64,000 bases of DNA from Sodiomyces alkalinus F11. Lineage: Eukaryota; Ascomycota; Sordariomycetes; Glomerellales; Plectosphaerellaceae. The notes under the pieces were generated by a model. That model did not search any database. It saw only the letters and a list, made by a program, of their open reading frames with translations, and was not told the DNA's origin. This document shows, in pieces, positions 11,436-23,296 of this stretch (position 1 is its first letter; each line of letters opens with the position of its first letter). A program made the position numbers and the translations under genes. Location: the NCBI RefSeq assembly GCF_003711515.1, contig NW_021167084.1, positions 1,839,932-1,903,931 of the forward strand, read 5' to 3'.

Positions 11436-13231
11436 TCATTTGTGGACAATGACCCTAACACCCTTGCTCTCCTTCCTAGGCATGGGCATGACAATATCCA
11501 GCACGAAATCGGCATCGCTGCGGTCCGTCTCGAACAGCTCGAGCTCGTGACGACGGAAGAGGGTGGCGAGGGCGACGTAGAGCTCCATGTACGCCAGGGG
11601 CATGCCTGCGCAGACGCGGGATCCGCGGCCAAAGGGGACGAGGTAGTTCGAAAGCGGGTGCAGGCCGGCGGGGCCCCTGGGGTCGCCGAGCCACCTCTCG
11701 GGCTTGAACTTCTGGGCTTCGGGGAACACGTTCTCGTTGGTGTGCATGTGGTAGGCGTCCATGCCGACGGGGATGCCGGGGGGGATGACCCAGTCGCCGT
11801 ACTTCCATGCGTGGAGGCGGTTGACGCGGGGAATACGCTGGACTTGGCCGTAGGAGAGACGCAGACCTAGTGTATGTTTTGTTAGTTTCAAGTTGTCATT
11901 CTTTTTGTTTGTCCCGCCTTTTTTCCTCTTTTGTTTCCTTTCTTATACTCACTTTCGGCAACGACACCCGACAGGTACGGCAGCTTCTCCAGTTCAGCCC
12001 ACGGGAGGATGTATGTCGAGTCAGGCATGGCTTCAGCCAGCTCGGCCTTGAGTCGGGCTTGGACGGCAGGCTGATCGAGGATGTGGAAGACGGCTACGGT
12101 CAGCGTCCACTTGGTAGTCTCCATACCAGCGCCGTTAAGGCTGACAGCTTCGTCCGTCAGTCGCTTCAGTGTCAGTTCCTGCGGGGGCAAGTTGGAAGCC
12201 AGAATGTCGTGGAAGATGGTGGGATGCTGAGCGTCCACACTCTTGGCATTTTTGCCCGACAGAATGTCTTTAATTTGTTGACGTGTATCCTATTCTTCTG
12301 CGTCAGGGGTCTTTGTCGCCGTCAAAACGAACATTGAATGCATGTGTTCTACAAATCAAAGTTGATTCTTTCGTAGCTCACATGCAGGAGGGAACATTGA
12401 ACTCACTTCACGGAAGTCCAGGATGGGCTTGAACGGCGGCAACACGGTCCCAAGAATGCCATCCGGGATCCATCCCATGAGATCGACCAGAATCTTGAAG
12501 TGCGCATTCCAGTGTCCGGCCCAGATGATGGTCTGCATGCCGACAGAAAGAGGCGACTTGAATTCCGGAGCGTCCGAGCAGTTGACGGACCGACTGAAGG
12601 CCAACTCCGAGGTGACATCGATGGTCATACTGGACCACATGTCGCCCACGTTGAGGACGCGACCCGAGCCGGCGTATTCGGTCGCCAGGCGGTGCGAGAT
12701 GCGGTCGGTCGTCTCGGAGATTCTGGGGTTCAGGCTGCGGATGCGCTGCTTGGAGAAAAAGGGGGCCAGTGCGGCGCGGCGCTCCCGGTGCAGCTCGGCA
12801 TGGGTGGTGCTGAAGGTGGCATCGGGGATGCCGAACCGGTACTTGAACTTGCCCGACTTGTCCATGGGCTTGGACGGCGTGCTGGCGCCGTACACCTCGT
12901 TCCAGAACTCCGGATCGTCGATGTGCACCTCGTCCGGGTTCACGCGCACGATGGGCCCGTACTTGTCGTGCATCTCCTTCACCTTCCAAGTGAACTGGCC
13001 GCCGGTGCCTTTCGAGAAGAGATCGTACCAGACCTCATACCAGTGCGTTGCTGCTGCCAGTTTGGGGCCGGGGAACTTGGCAAGGGGGCTGAAGTAGAGG
13101 CGGTAGATGACCAGTCCGATGCCATACGCCAGGTAGGCAAGGGCGGCTATGCCAGCCCATGATGACCAACTTAGCTTGGCGAGGAGGCGGGCCTTCTCAT
13201 GCGAGAGGACCTGCTCGACGAGGCCACCCAT
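11436..13231 (-). CDS. Cytochrome P450 monooxygenase, microsomal (trichodiene oxygenase/CYP58-like)
   Basis: Three exons (13231-12407, 12289-11953, 11866-11436) give 530 residues. The N-terminal anchor is a hydrophobic helix (WAGIAALAYLAYGIGLVIY) followed by the proline hinge FPGPK. P450 landmarks: I-helix GAGMETT at about 328-334, ExxR as ESLR (E387, R390) rebuilt across the second intron, the PERW motif, and the heme-binding loop FGRGSRVCAG with Cys473. The enzyme should sit on the ER face and use NADPH-P450 reductase to hydroxylate or epoxidise a small molecule. The overall look matches the group fungal annotators call trichodiene oxygenase or benzoate 4-monooxygenase-like, which is not substrate evidence. 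It is the left-most probable member of the polyketide cluster, and tailoring the PKS product is the likely job (inference). Confidence 0.92.
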
Positions 13232-14753
13232 GGCGACTGCCGATGTCGATATGTTTCTTTCTTATGTGTTCGAATCTTACCAATAGAGAAGAGAAGTATG
13301 CGAGGACAGCTTAACTCAGTGCATGTGCCCAGTTAGACCGAAAAAGATGCGTTATATGAAAGCGAATGGCAGGTTACTTCTATCTTGTGAGACACGAGAC
13401 AACTCCAGTCCTCGATACTTTGATCGGCTTTGACGAAGCGATTCAGGGGGGCGATTTGATGGGACCTTTTAGCACATAGAGAAAACACTGACAGCCCGCC
13501 ATACCTCGTATACGGTAGAAGACATCAAGCTCCTAAAAATTCACGGCATGAGAATCAATTCCATGTCATGATCTATCATCTAGCTTCATACATGTAAGCA
13601 GGCATAACTTAGACGTCGGCCGAGACACAGGAAATGGTACCATTGAACGAACTCCTCAGTGCTAACTATACATGCCGTGTGTAGATGTGCTTCTTATTGC
13701 CACTTTAAGTAAGCAAATCGCGAGAAGTCCATGATGCAAGTAAGAAAGGCAGATAATCGTATCAAATTCGGCCATGTGAAGGGGCGTGGTGGATGACATG
13801 ACAGAACGTCGAAAGAAGCATGCATGCAACATGATTATTTATTATCAGTTCAAGTTCGTTCTGACGCTGCTTAGGTCTTGGTCTCAAGATTTGGAAAGCC
13901 AAGCATCAGATACAGTCCAGTCAATGCAGAGAATAATCAAAGGGCTCAATTGTGGCGGCTACAGCCGACGGGGCCAGTTTAGGGGGGGATTTGGAAGATA
14001 ACCGCGGGATCTAGAAGACGAGGAGGGCCCAGGGGGAGATAGCCCCCCTGCAACCCCACTCAAGTGGACATAGGCAATGTGCAATGTAAGCTCTACATGT
14101 CGCAGAGAGGGTCCAACAGTGCGTCTCGATGCTACCAAGGTGACAAGGTCCATCCAATACACCAGTAACCATAATCATACATCCCCCGCTCCTGATTGAG
14201 TTGAGTTGCTGCCCTGCATATCTTTCAAACGGTAAATTCATGTTTCGAGCGTAATATCGATACAGAGCGAGGCTTTGTCAGAAGACAAGGGACAACTGGA
14301 CGTCGGCGTGGAGGGGGGAAGCGACTGTTGGACCGTTGGCGGTCCAGTTGGTGTTAATGAGTACGGTGCCCCTTGTCTGGGCGTTCCAACGTCCCAAGAT
14401 CCTTGTCGACTAACGTCTCATTAAGCTAATCAAGACCAACTCGCCGTTCTAGAAGCGCGAGATCACATCAGCTTATAAATCATACAGTGATTAGAAACCC
14501 AATAGTCCGAGCAAACAGAACTGTCTTCATGTTGTCACGAGTCACGACAGCCTTCAACCGACTGGAGTAGAGGATCAATCAACCTACTTGAAGACGAGAA
14601 ATCTTGATTCTTTGCCGCGTCCCCCCTTTCCCTTTCCCCCCCTTGTCTTCACCCTTCAAGCCACACCAATATACCTAGTACCGACTACCGAGTGAACAAA
14701 GGTGCAGAATCACTTTCCCGAAACAGGATCCCTTCACGTGCTCAATAATCAAC
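13232..14753. other. Divergent promoter region between P450 and SDR genes, no gene seen
   Basis: The two tailoring genes are transcribed away from each other from this 1.5-kb stretch, a common layout for co-regulated cluster genes. A pyrimidine-rich block (14610-14650) precedes the SDR start. No coding frame of interest was found. Confidence 0.55.
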
Positions 14754-15805
14754 ATGACCACCACCGTTTTCATTACCGGCGTTGGAAGAGGTAAGAAAGA
14801 AGCCCAGCGGCCCCGGCAACGGAAGCCGACGGCAGTCACGGCACCCGCAGTCTCAATCCCAGGGGGTGTACCGTGTCCTGACCCCTGATCGACTTCTGAT
14901 TCCTACTCTGCCCCTCCCCTCCCTCCCAAACTGACCTCAATGTTCGCATCTTCAGGCATTGGCAGGGGTCTGCTTGAGGCCTACCTCGCCCGTCCCAACC
15001 ACACCGTCATCGGCTCGGTCCGGAACAGCGCCGACCCGAAATACGATGAACTCAAGGCCCTGCCCGCCGGCGAGGGCTCCAAGCTGATCCTGGTCAGCAT
15101 CGAGAGCAGCTCCCTCACCGACCCCAAGAAGGCCGTCGAGGAGGTCCAGGCCGCCGGCGTCTCCGTCATCGACATCGTCATCGCGAACGCCGGCTACGCG
15201 CCCCCGACGGTACCCGCCGAGCAAGTCGAGATCAAGGACGTCGTCGAGGCGTTCAACGTCAACACCGTCGGTCCCATCGTCCTGTACCAGGCTGTTCGGC
15301 CTCTGCTGGAGAAGTCGGCCCAGCCCAAGTGGCTCTCCGTCTCCACTGCCGCTGCTTCGATAGATCGCCTTGACGCCTATAATGCGTCGTTTGTCGCTGC
15401 TTATGGTATTTCCAAGGCTGCGCAGAATTGGTTCACCGTGGGTGTGCATTCTGCGAACAAATCATTTATTGTTTTCGCCATCCACCCTGGGTAAGACGCC
15501 ATGATCCCATGTGCTGTGTGACGTGTTGCTATGAGGTCAATGGCCATATTGACTGACAATGCGAAAACAGTTTGGTCCAGACTGAGATGGGCAACGCGGG
15601 TGCTCGCAGCCTGGGGTTGAAGGAAGCCCCTAATACCATCGAGGAGAGTGTTACCAAGACTATTGACTTTGTACGTTTCAAGCCAACCCTACATACTCTA
15701 CCAAAGATGGATTACTGACACCGAAAACAGGTCGAGAAGTCTACCCGAGAGGAGACCTCTGGCAAGTTCTTTAACGTTATTGATGGGGCTGTCATCCCCT
15801 GGTAA
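14754..15805 (+). CDS. Short-chain dehydrogenase/reductase, classical SDR
   Basis: Four exons (14754-14790, 14956-15490, 15571-15670, 15731-15805) give 248 residues, the usual length for a classical SDR. The first intron splits the cofactor motif, and joining restores TGVGRGIG. Further motifs: IVIANAGYA (the NAG stabilising the central sheet, about residue 89), a Ser-rich active-site strand (SVSTAAAS), and YGISKAA with catalytic Tyr161 and Lys165. The C-terminal HPGLVQTEMG is also typical. The Arg in the glycine motif and the RN after the second strand (SVRNSADP) suggest NADP(H). The closest informal match is the norsolorinic-acid-ketoreductase-like group, which acts on polyketides. Reduction or oxidation of a carbonyl or hydroxyl on the cluster product is the likely role. 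Confidence 0.92.
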
Positions 15806-16484
15806 GGAGCATCAAGGACATAGGTTAGAGCGCAGTAATGAAGATGGTTGATGGTAGTCACGAAAACATATGTTTCAATGGCAACAAGAACTGTAGATAC
15901 CTTGAACTATTTCCTTGTTTATACCATATGCAGAAAACAGTACACTAGTTTCCCAAAGCCTCGCTTCAAGTCTAAAGAGGAGTATATAAGACCTGGGATT
16001 GACGTGATACGTGGTATGAGATGAGGCTTCTAAAGGATCAAATCCCCTAGATGCCACCATCTGGACATCCTCGTTCCGTATTATGCTTCGGTTTCAGAAT
16101 ACCTACTCCCGTATTTTGCTGACGCTCCATCATCACAAGTTTGAGGAAAGCTGAGGATGCATTAACCATGCATGTGATCTAGCTAGTTCTGCCTTGGTAA
16201 CTGGAGGCATCTTTCAGGTTGCCCATATGAAGGGAACATGGCCTGGCTGGCTGACAATCCCATGGTCTTTGCTAATGCTTATATATATATATGTGGACTA
16301 TAACGGAAACTGGTATACGGAATCGTATTGATATCGTGTACGTCTATAAACAAAACAGAAGACAATAAGACAGCGTGTCCCGTTCTACAAGACGGAAAAC
16401 TCATACAACAAGTGATCAGTATATGATGTACAGTCTAATACGCACATGCACCGTCAATTACGCTCAGTATATCGCTCCGCCACC
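15806..16484. other. Convergent 3' region, no gene seen
   Basis: The SDR and FAD-oxidase genes end tail to tail here. The 680-base spacer contains a (TA)n stretch near 16278-16290. Presumably it holds both polyadenylation regions. Confidence 0.5.
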
Positions 16485-18493
16485 TCATGCAGTGATTCCA
16501 GTCCTGCAAAGACGGCCTTCAGCATCCGGAGCCCAAGCCTCGCTCCCCACGCCGGTCAGGCCATAGAAAACGTTGTTCGGGTCATACTTGGCCTTGACTT
16601 CCCTCAGCCTCTCATAGTTGTCTCCATGGTAGTCCTGGGCGGTAGCCTGCGCCCAGTTGGCCTCGTTGAGGTACGCACCAGCACCCGGGGTGGCCTCCTC
16701 GTACAGCGGCAGGAGCACGTCCATAAACTCGTCCTGCAGCTGGTGGGCCTCCTCCCAGGGCGCGTACCAGTCGAAGGCGGCCGGGATGATGAGGTTGAGG
16801 TAGGCGTGCTTGAAGTCCTCCTGCATGGCGTTCTCGGCGATGGGATCCGCCAGCCTGCCCTGGCCCTGCGAGTTGAGCGCCACGGCGGCGACGTAGAACC
16901 TCCCCTCCTCCACGGTGGCGCGCATGGCGTGGATGAGGGACGTGGCGTTGGCGGCGACGTTCTCCCCCGTGACGAAGCGGCCGCCGGTCACGGGCGTCAG
17001 GACACCCCCCGCAGCATGGGGCAGGATGGTCCGCGCGTAGAGCTCGTAGTAGCTGTGGCTCTCGTAGAGTCGGAATCCCAGCTGCTGCGGCGTGATGCCG
17101 TCGACGGCCATGCTGGAAAGGACGGGGCTGACGATGGTGGAGAGCTCGGAGCTCGTCACGTCGGGCGCGATCAGGGCGTAGAGGTCGGTGGTGTCGTTGG
17201 TGACCAGGAACTGGCCCACCATGCCGTGGTCGTCGACCATGGGGCGGAGCTCGGTGATCATCCGTTCGACGGTCTGCCAGTAGGTCTCCACGCCGCCGAC
17301 CGAGTCGACGCTGAAGGTGAGCGACGCCATGGCGACCTGGCCGTCTGGGAAAACCCGCACCGTCATGGAGACCACGACGCCGTAGGTTCCGCCGCCGCCG
17401 CCGCTGAGCGCCCAGTACAGGTCCGAGTTTTGTTCAGGGGTGGCGATGAGGTGGTCGCCCAACGCCGTCACGACTTCCCATTCCAGGACGTTGTCGGCGC
17501 CGAAGCCGTAGAGGCCCGTCAGGAAGGAGTGGCCGCCGCCTTGGGTGTACCCTCCGGCGGGTCCGACCGTCGGGCACGAACCGCCAACCATCCGGTAGCC
17601 GTTTGCCGCTGCAAAGGAGCCCGCCTCGCCGCCGTTGACGCCTGCCCCGATTTTGAGGGCGGGGCCCTGGTAGTAGGCCGCGCTGTAGTCATGGATGATC
17701 TCCTTGTGGTTCAGGTTGCGGGTCCACAGGGCGAGGGCTCCTTTGCCGGTGCTCTTCCCGTAGAAGCTAGAAGTGAGAGTGCATGTGGTCAGCAGAGTCT
17801 GGTGTGGAATTTGCGAATGCAGCACAGACGTACTCATGACCGGAGTTCTTGATGACGAGCCGGACGTTGTTCTTCTGGGCAAAGTCCAGTCCCGCTTTAA
17901 CATCGTCCACGCCGCTGACGTTAAGGGAGTAGCTAGCATAGTTGCCGAGGTCACAGGCCGTTGATCTGTCCGTGTGTGGCACGCAGGTCTGATTTTGGAA
18001 CCAAGATGACAAAAATTCGCCTGGGCGAGGAGTCCTGTTTCTTCCGTCAGCGCTGCTTTTCGAGAATACCTAAAGGGGGGCAAAAGGGGGGTGGAGGGGG
18101 CTGGGTTGGCTCGTTGATTGGCGGCGACAGAGACAAAAACGGGGGAAATAGATAAAAAAGGAAAAGAAAGGGGGGGGAGGAGGACGAGACCAACATGACA
18201 TATGCGGAAAGCCAGTTGTCAGCCACGTATTGACACTCTTCTGCAGAATAAGAGGGATCATGGCAAACGTGAGCAACGGGAACCGTCTGGATCAGCCTCC
18301 CTCCCACGGTGCCGTTCAGCGAGTTCCACGCCTCTGGTCCCGGCCATTTGGCGTCACCGGGGATAACTCTGCATCTGGACACACATTCCGTGGTGCTCCT
18401 CCGAATGGGGGTGGAAAGGCCCACGGCTGGGGTTGCAACGAGCCCGAGGGAGAGAAGGAGGGCGCTGACGCCAGCGATGGAGTACGGAGGCAT
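16485..18493 (-). CDS. Secreted FAD-linked oxidoreductase, BBE-like (VAO family)
   Basis: Three exons (18493-18200, 18069-17834, 17766-16485) give about 603 residues. The first donor is weak (GTCATG); an alternative at 18191 adds three residues. The acceptor follows a long pyrimidine tract. A signal peptide is present (IAGVSALLLSLGLVATPAVG). The PCMH-type FAD domain has NSGHD with His176, rebuilt across the second intron, and GGSCPTVGPAGG with Cys241. These are the two positions that hold FAD covalently in berberine-bridge-like enzymes. A GGYTQGGGHS loop follows, and the C-terminal BBE motif is KYDPNNVFYGL. Such enzymes oxidise alcohols or cyclise metabolites using O2 and are frequent in fungal clusters. 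Its place between the SDR and the regulator suggests a tailoring step after secretion-pathway entry. Confidence 0.92.
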
Positions 18494-21400
18494 ATCGTTC
18501 CAATAGGTAAGACAAACTGAGAGAGGGGCCCGGCCTAGATATTGCGATTGTAACCCAAGGACGTAGCGACGTATGCAGGGGACACGTGGGCTTCAAACTT
18601 GCAAACTGTGGTTCTCGCCGTCACGTCTTGTCTTTATGTACGCTGATCATGGAACGGTCACTGGCTACAGACTGAGCAGTCTGGAAGACCAAGACCCCGA
18701 TTCCAATACCTAGGCGACGTTGAGCCATCGGGGAAGGTTGAAAGGTATCACCCCTGGCATCCTTCGAGTATCGGAGTATGTCTGCTTAGTGCTTACTCGC
18801 TTGCGGGCCGGAACTTGGACGGGCAAAAGGCATAGATAGAAACACCGCACACCAGGGCCTAGAAAGGAGACATCGAGCCATGTGGCGAAAGTACTCGTTC
18901 CTGTGTGCCTGTTTTTCGGGTAGTAAGGCTATTGCTCCGGGCCCCGAAAGGATTGAGCCGATTGACTCCCTAGTGACAGTTCAGCTGTGGGGCTTTTGGG
19001 AGTGATGACTTTGGATGAGGCGTAGTTAGGGCCCTGGAGGTTCTGGTCCTCTGGATGTCTTCCGAAGCTCTGGGCATGCAGCAAGAGGATGGCGACCGGT
19101 GATGATATGGCCTCTCGCAGCGTCGCAGTTCTGGGCTGCTTATGACTACAACTTGTGGACCCGTGGTAGGTACGTTGTACACTAATACCACTCTACATAT
19201 AACGTAGGCAATGGTCTTCGTCGAAGACGTCAAGGCAAGTCTTCCGACTATGCAAGCAATAATTTAGGAACGGCACGAAATAGTCCCGCCTCTCGCCAAA
19301 AGAAAGGGACGCCAGAGCCTAACTTTGTGATGGGTCGTCAACAATTCGTCCCGATAACCTCTATGAGGCCCACGACATGTTGCTCAGGGTTCCTTGTCTA
19401 ACTATCCGATCTGCCGGGGCATGACGGAGATCTGTGGTCCCTATGCCTTGCGCTAAATCGGGGCAGAAAACACAACAACTCCCGGTATCCCTGCCCGGGC
19501 TGTGGGCCGCGCGTCACGCGTGGGGTTAGCAGAAAGAGAGCCGAGGATGATGAGGTGTTGGTGTTAGACGACGGAGTTTAGAAATTCAATATCTAGGGTC
19601 TAGGTATGTGATTGAGTCCCCTGGAGGGACTCGGGAGTATGTATATGCTTCATGCTCTCCCTTTACTACTGCTTGGAGAGCCCTGAATTCCACCCAAGAC
19701 ACTCTGTTCTGTGTTATTTGATAGTACAATGTAGCTATATTGCGTCGTAATGCTCGCCAGCCTCAGCGGGGCAATGTACTCCCGAGTGGGGTTGGGGTCA
19801 GCCGGTTGCGGGATCAGCCGGCCGAGCGCCGGCCAAGGCGGCCCGCATGAAGCGGAACTTCGGAACAACGGAACCCACCGGTAACTCCACAACCCGTTGG
19901 CATTACAAACGGAAATCCAATCCTCGGTTCGGGTCAATAGCTTAGAGCTAGCTTGGAGGAAAAAAACAAACGCCAAACAAAAGCCCAACTTTTGTATTTC
20001 CAACGTTCGCTGTTCTGAGTTACTGGAACTTCTTTATTCGGGTGACGGGTAACGGCTGGGGTAACGGGTCCTGGTTTCCTCCCTCCCTCTCTTTACCAGG
20101 GACGGAGAAGGCGACCCTACATAGGACGACTAATATCCGAGTATATCCGAACTTGTATCCGAACTTCCGTTCTCTTCTCCCGTAGGCATCGGAGAAAACC
20201 CGCGATACTGCTTAGATATCAACGACGAGGGAATTCCGAATGTCCCGCCCCCTGTTCGATCTCCCGTCGTGGCTTGCCCAGACTAGGACTGTGAGTGGCC
20301 AAGATCAAAATTAAAGCGGGATTGAAGATCTGGGATCGTATGTCGCACTGAAAACACGTGAGACTGTTTTCTGTGTTCCTATTGGCTGTTACCAGCCCCC
20401 AATCCTCCCGTCAAACGTGACAGATGTATTTAGAACCCCCATACCTTCCTGTTTTTCCTTTCTTTGGTTGTATTGAATACAATCATCCATCCATTAAGTC
20501 AACGCTCCGGCCGGATCACATGCCCGTCAATTCAACAGTAAAGCCCATGCTTCCTATGCCGTCTCTCCAGATTCGCGATATTCTGAATAAGGCAGTTCGC
20601 ATGTACGTGTTCCGCAGTGCACGTTTCGGGTGGGGGAAACCGTGCTAGTTTAAAACGAGCCGATAACCATCGCCCTTCGTAGGATCGTATCTGCGCTATG
20701 CGCCGCCATCCAATATCGCAGAGAACGCCACCAACGGCCGAATACTACGCCTTTCCTCCCCCCCCCCCCTTCGGGTGGGCAAGCCGCATTGGAACCCTTA
20801 CTTTCTTTCCCAGACGATCTACAACCAGGCCCCCGCCACCATCGGTCAAGCTTCTGCAGCAGGCAGGGTCAAAGCCCTGTTGTTTAACGAATGGTTGGCG
20901 ATCAGGCGTTAATACGTTATCAACTCCAGCAGGGGGAAATCCTCGTCGGAAAGGGGAAGGGGGGAGAAAGGGAGAAAAGGAGGGGAGAAAGGGTCTAGTT
21001 GCTAAACAGGCCGATAGGCCGATCCTCTCCGGACCCCTGACCGTCTTGACCCTGTGCGCTAGGTAGAATTTGGAAGGAGTAGCGATTAAAACCATCCGTG
21101 CTATGTATTCGGGGCTGCCCGCAGAGCACCGGTCTTCCGCCCCCCCTGTCAAGTCTTCCGGGTCTTCTTAAACCCTTTCTGGATTAAATAACAAAATTGG
21201 GTGGGGATGTAGTGGATAATTTATTCCAGAAAGGGTTTGAGAAGAGCCAGAAGACCAAACAGGGGATTGCGGAAGACCGTGACTCCTGCCCGCGGTGCGG
21301 CGGCGGTATCTGTATATAATTTAGTGCGCGTGTGGCTCGGCTCCTGCCTCCGATGTGGCTCCTGGCCAGTGGCCTAGACGGCAGAAGGAGGATTCAACCG

Positions 21401-22033
21401 CTGTCGAATCTGTCGATCCCAATAATCTAGGGCAGACCCAGGCGCCCTTGGCCTGCGTGCCGCCACTGCAGCGTGCCAGCGTCCTCCCGGACAGATAGAG
21501 CACTGGAGGAAACGTAGGACGGTAGGAGGGAAGACATGCCTGCAACTAATTTTTTTTTTTTTCAATCTGTCTCCCGTGAGGAAATGGGTCTTTATCTCTC
21601 TCATGACGGAAACGGATAACAAAACAGGAGAGAAAATAAATAAAAATGGGGGGCGGGAAGCGTCAAGCATCTCGCAGTCTCGCGGCTCGCCCGCCCAGCG
21701 CCTACATCATACATGTACTGATTTGGATGCATGTGCACAGCAACCACACCACGTTGACTTGGAGTCCATAATGGAATCGATGCATGTATCAATGCTTATC
21801 GCTTGATCCTAGTCGGAATGACGACTCCGTGACAATCCGAGAGACCGTTCCTCTTTAAACATGGATGGCCTACCGTGGAAGGCTTGGATGAAGTTGGATC
21901 AGCGACAGCCGACAGCCCCCACCGCGCCGCGCACACCGTACACGCCATGTGTTTCTGACAGACTGACCCAGTAATTCTCGTGCTTGCTTCATGTTGCTTC
22001 GACTATTATGACATTCCATGCAATCGATAGCAT
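18494..22033. other. Long intergenic region with a hairpin element
   Basis: About 3.5 kb between the FAD-oxidase and regulator start regions. It holds a short inverted pair (CTCGGGAGTA near 19630 and TACTCCCGAG near 19776), poly-C and purine-rich patches (20757-20767, 20947-20993), a poly-T run near 21550, and the larger hairpin element described separately. Frames are short and of low complexity. No protein-like pair of exons could be built. Confidence 0.45.
21129..21279. repeat. Hairpin element with ~60-bp imperfect inverted arms (MITE-like)
   Basis: The left arm (21129-21190) and right arm (21219-21279) are reverse complements, with roughly 80% matches judged by eye and one indel. Shared blocks include GGTCTTCCGC at the outer ends and AAACCCTTTCTGGA next to the loop. 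The loop is about 28 nt. Differences between arms include several C/T changes. No target-site duplication is obvious. It could be a small non-autonomous transposon or a decayed terminal repeat pair. Confidence 0.7.
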
Positions 22034-22078
22034 ATGAGTGACAATGTTTACCGAAGATTCGGTCAGCGCCATCATTGA
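22034..22078 (+). promoter_or_regulatory. Upstream ORF overlapping the bANK start codon
   Basis: ATG at 22034 opens a 14-codon frame that ends at TGA 22076-22078, out of frame with and spanning the main ATG at 22044. Its context is weak (C at -3), while the main start has A at -3. Leaky scanning would allow both. If the transcript starts upstream of 22034, this overlap would lower translation of the regulator. Confidence 0.45.
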
Positions 22079-23296
22079 AACCCAGCCACCTACGGTCTCA
22101 GCTCGCCGTAGGTTGCAGAATCGAGAGGCGCAGCGCAGGTTCAGAGGTGAGTTTGGCTTGGACGATCGGTCCCGGGATGATGCATCTGCCCGTGTATCTG
22201 CCGTGTTCAGAATTCTCGTGCTCTCTTCTGGATGCCCCAGCCGTTAACCATGATATTGATTTCTTTAGAGAGGAAAGCCGGGAAGAAGAAGACTGAAGGG
22301 GAGTGTGTCGCGACCGCGGCCGGGTTTTTGCTGCCAGCACAATGGGATCGGGGAGATGGCGACCAATATGTAGTGGACACCGCCGACTACTTCAGCATCG
22401 ACGACCTAGAATCTTTCATGAACGAGAATTCCCGCCATGACGCCATTCCGAGCTCTCACAGCCACCAGCTCTCCACCTCATCGACAACCGAGTCGATGTC
22501 ATTCCTCATGCCGGAAACGTGCTCGGAGGACCAGCACATGGGATACGGGGAAACAATACCATCGTACTTGCCCAGTCACCAACCGACATCTTCCCAAATC
22601 ACCCCCCGTGCCACCGCCGTACCGGGACTGCCTTCGAGCTCGGCCATCACCCCGCCGTGTTGGAGCGACCAGCCCTCCGCCTCCCAGTTTTCCCGACACA
22701 CAACCCCGGGCAGCGCCGGGGACTTGTCCAGCATGGGGTCCGGGTGGGAAACCGGTCTATCGGGAAGCTCCGACCCGGACAGCAGACCAGGAAGCGGCCG
22801 AAATCCACCCTCATCTCTACACGGCGGAGTCGGGTCATACAGCACCCAGGGGAGGTTGGGAAGTAGCGGAAGCGGTAGCGGAAGCGGTAGCGGCAGCAGC
22901 AGCAGCAGCGTCAGCAGCGTCAGCAGCGTCAGCATCAGCAGCAGTAACAGTAGTGTGACGAGCTACCCGGCATCGGGGGCTTCGTGGGCAGGAATGGAGC
23001 CGTCTGCGTTGCCGCCGGTCTTGCACGTTGCGGTGCGAGGGCGGAACCGCAGCGTGGTGGCCACGCTCCTGAAGCACTGCTGTTCTATGATCAACGCGCA
23101 CGACGAGCGAGGGTGTACGGCGCTCCACATTGCTGCTGGCTTGGGCGACGAAGCCTTGGTCTCGTTGCTGCTCAAGTACGGGGCCGACGTCAACTTGTGT
23201 GATGGCCAGGGTCAGAATGCTCTCTATCTCGCCGTGTCGGCCGGACATAACGAGGTTGTGGAGTTGCTGATGCGCGAGATGTGCATTCCGAAATGA
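22044..23296 (+). CDS. bANK transcription factor (bZIP-type basic region plus ankyrin repeats, no leucine zipper)
   Basis: Two exons (22044-22146 and 22269-23296, phase 1) give 376 residues. The intron splits the DNA-binding region; joining gives RRRLQNREAQRRFRERK at about residues 21-37, then a KAGKKK extension. No leucine heptads follow. The middle is disordered and Ser/Gly-rich, with an (SG)n-S run coded near 22863-22950. The last ~90 residues are ankyrin repeats: LHVAVRGRNRSVVATLL, then GCTALHIAAGLGDEALVSLL, then QNALYLAVSAGHNEVVELL. A basic region plus ankyrins without a zipper is the layout of TOXE-type bANK regulators, which control secondary-metabolite clusters in several ascomycetes. 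It is probably the pathway-specific activator of the neighbouring genes (inference from family and position). A GTG at 22038 is in frame but is not a likely start. Confidence 0.88.

Noticed and set aside
14454..14463. Near match to the TOXE 'tox-box' (ATCTCNCGNA) upstream of the SDR, and another at 27118-27127 upstream of the PKS
   Set aside because: Each differs at one fixed position. One-mismatch sites are expected about once per 1.4 kb, so two in the cluster mean nothing without an enrichment test.
16446..17852. 468-codon open frame on the plus strand
   Set aside because: Antisense to the FAD-oxidase exon. GC-rich coding DNA often leaves the opposite strand open; the protein is Gly/Val/Arg-rich with no domain, whereas the minus strand has full BBE motifs.
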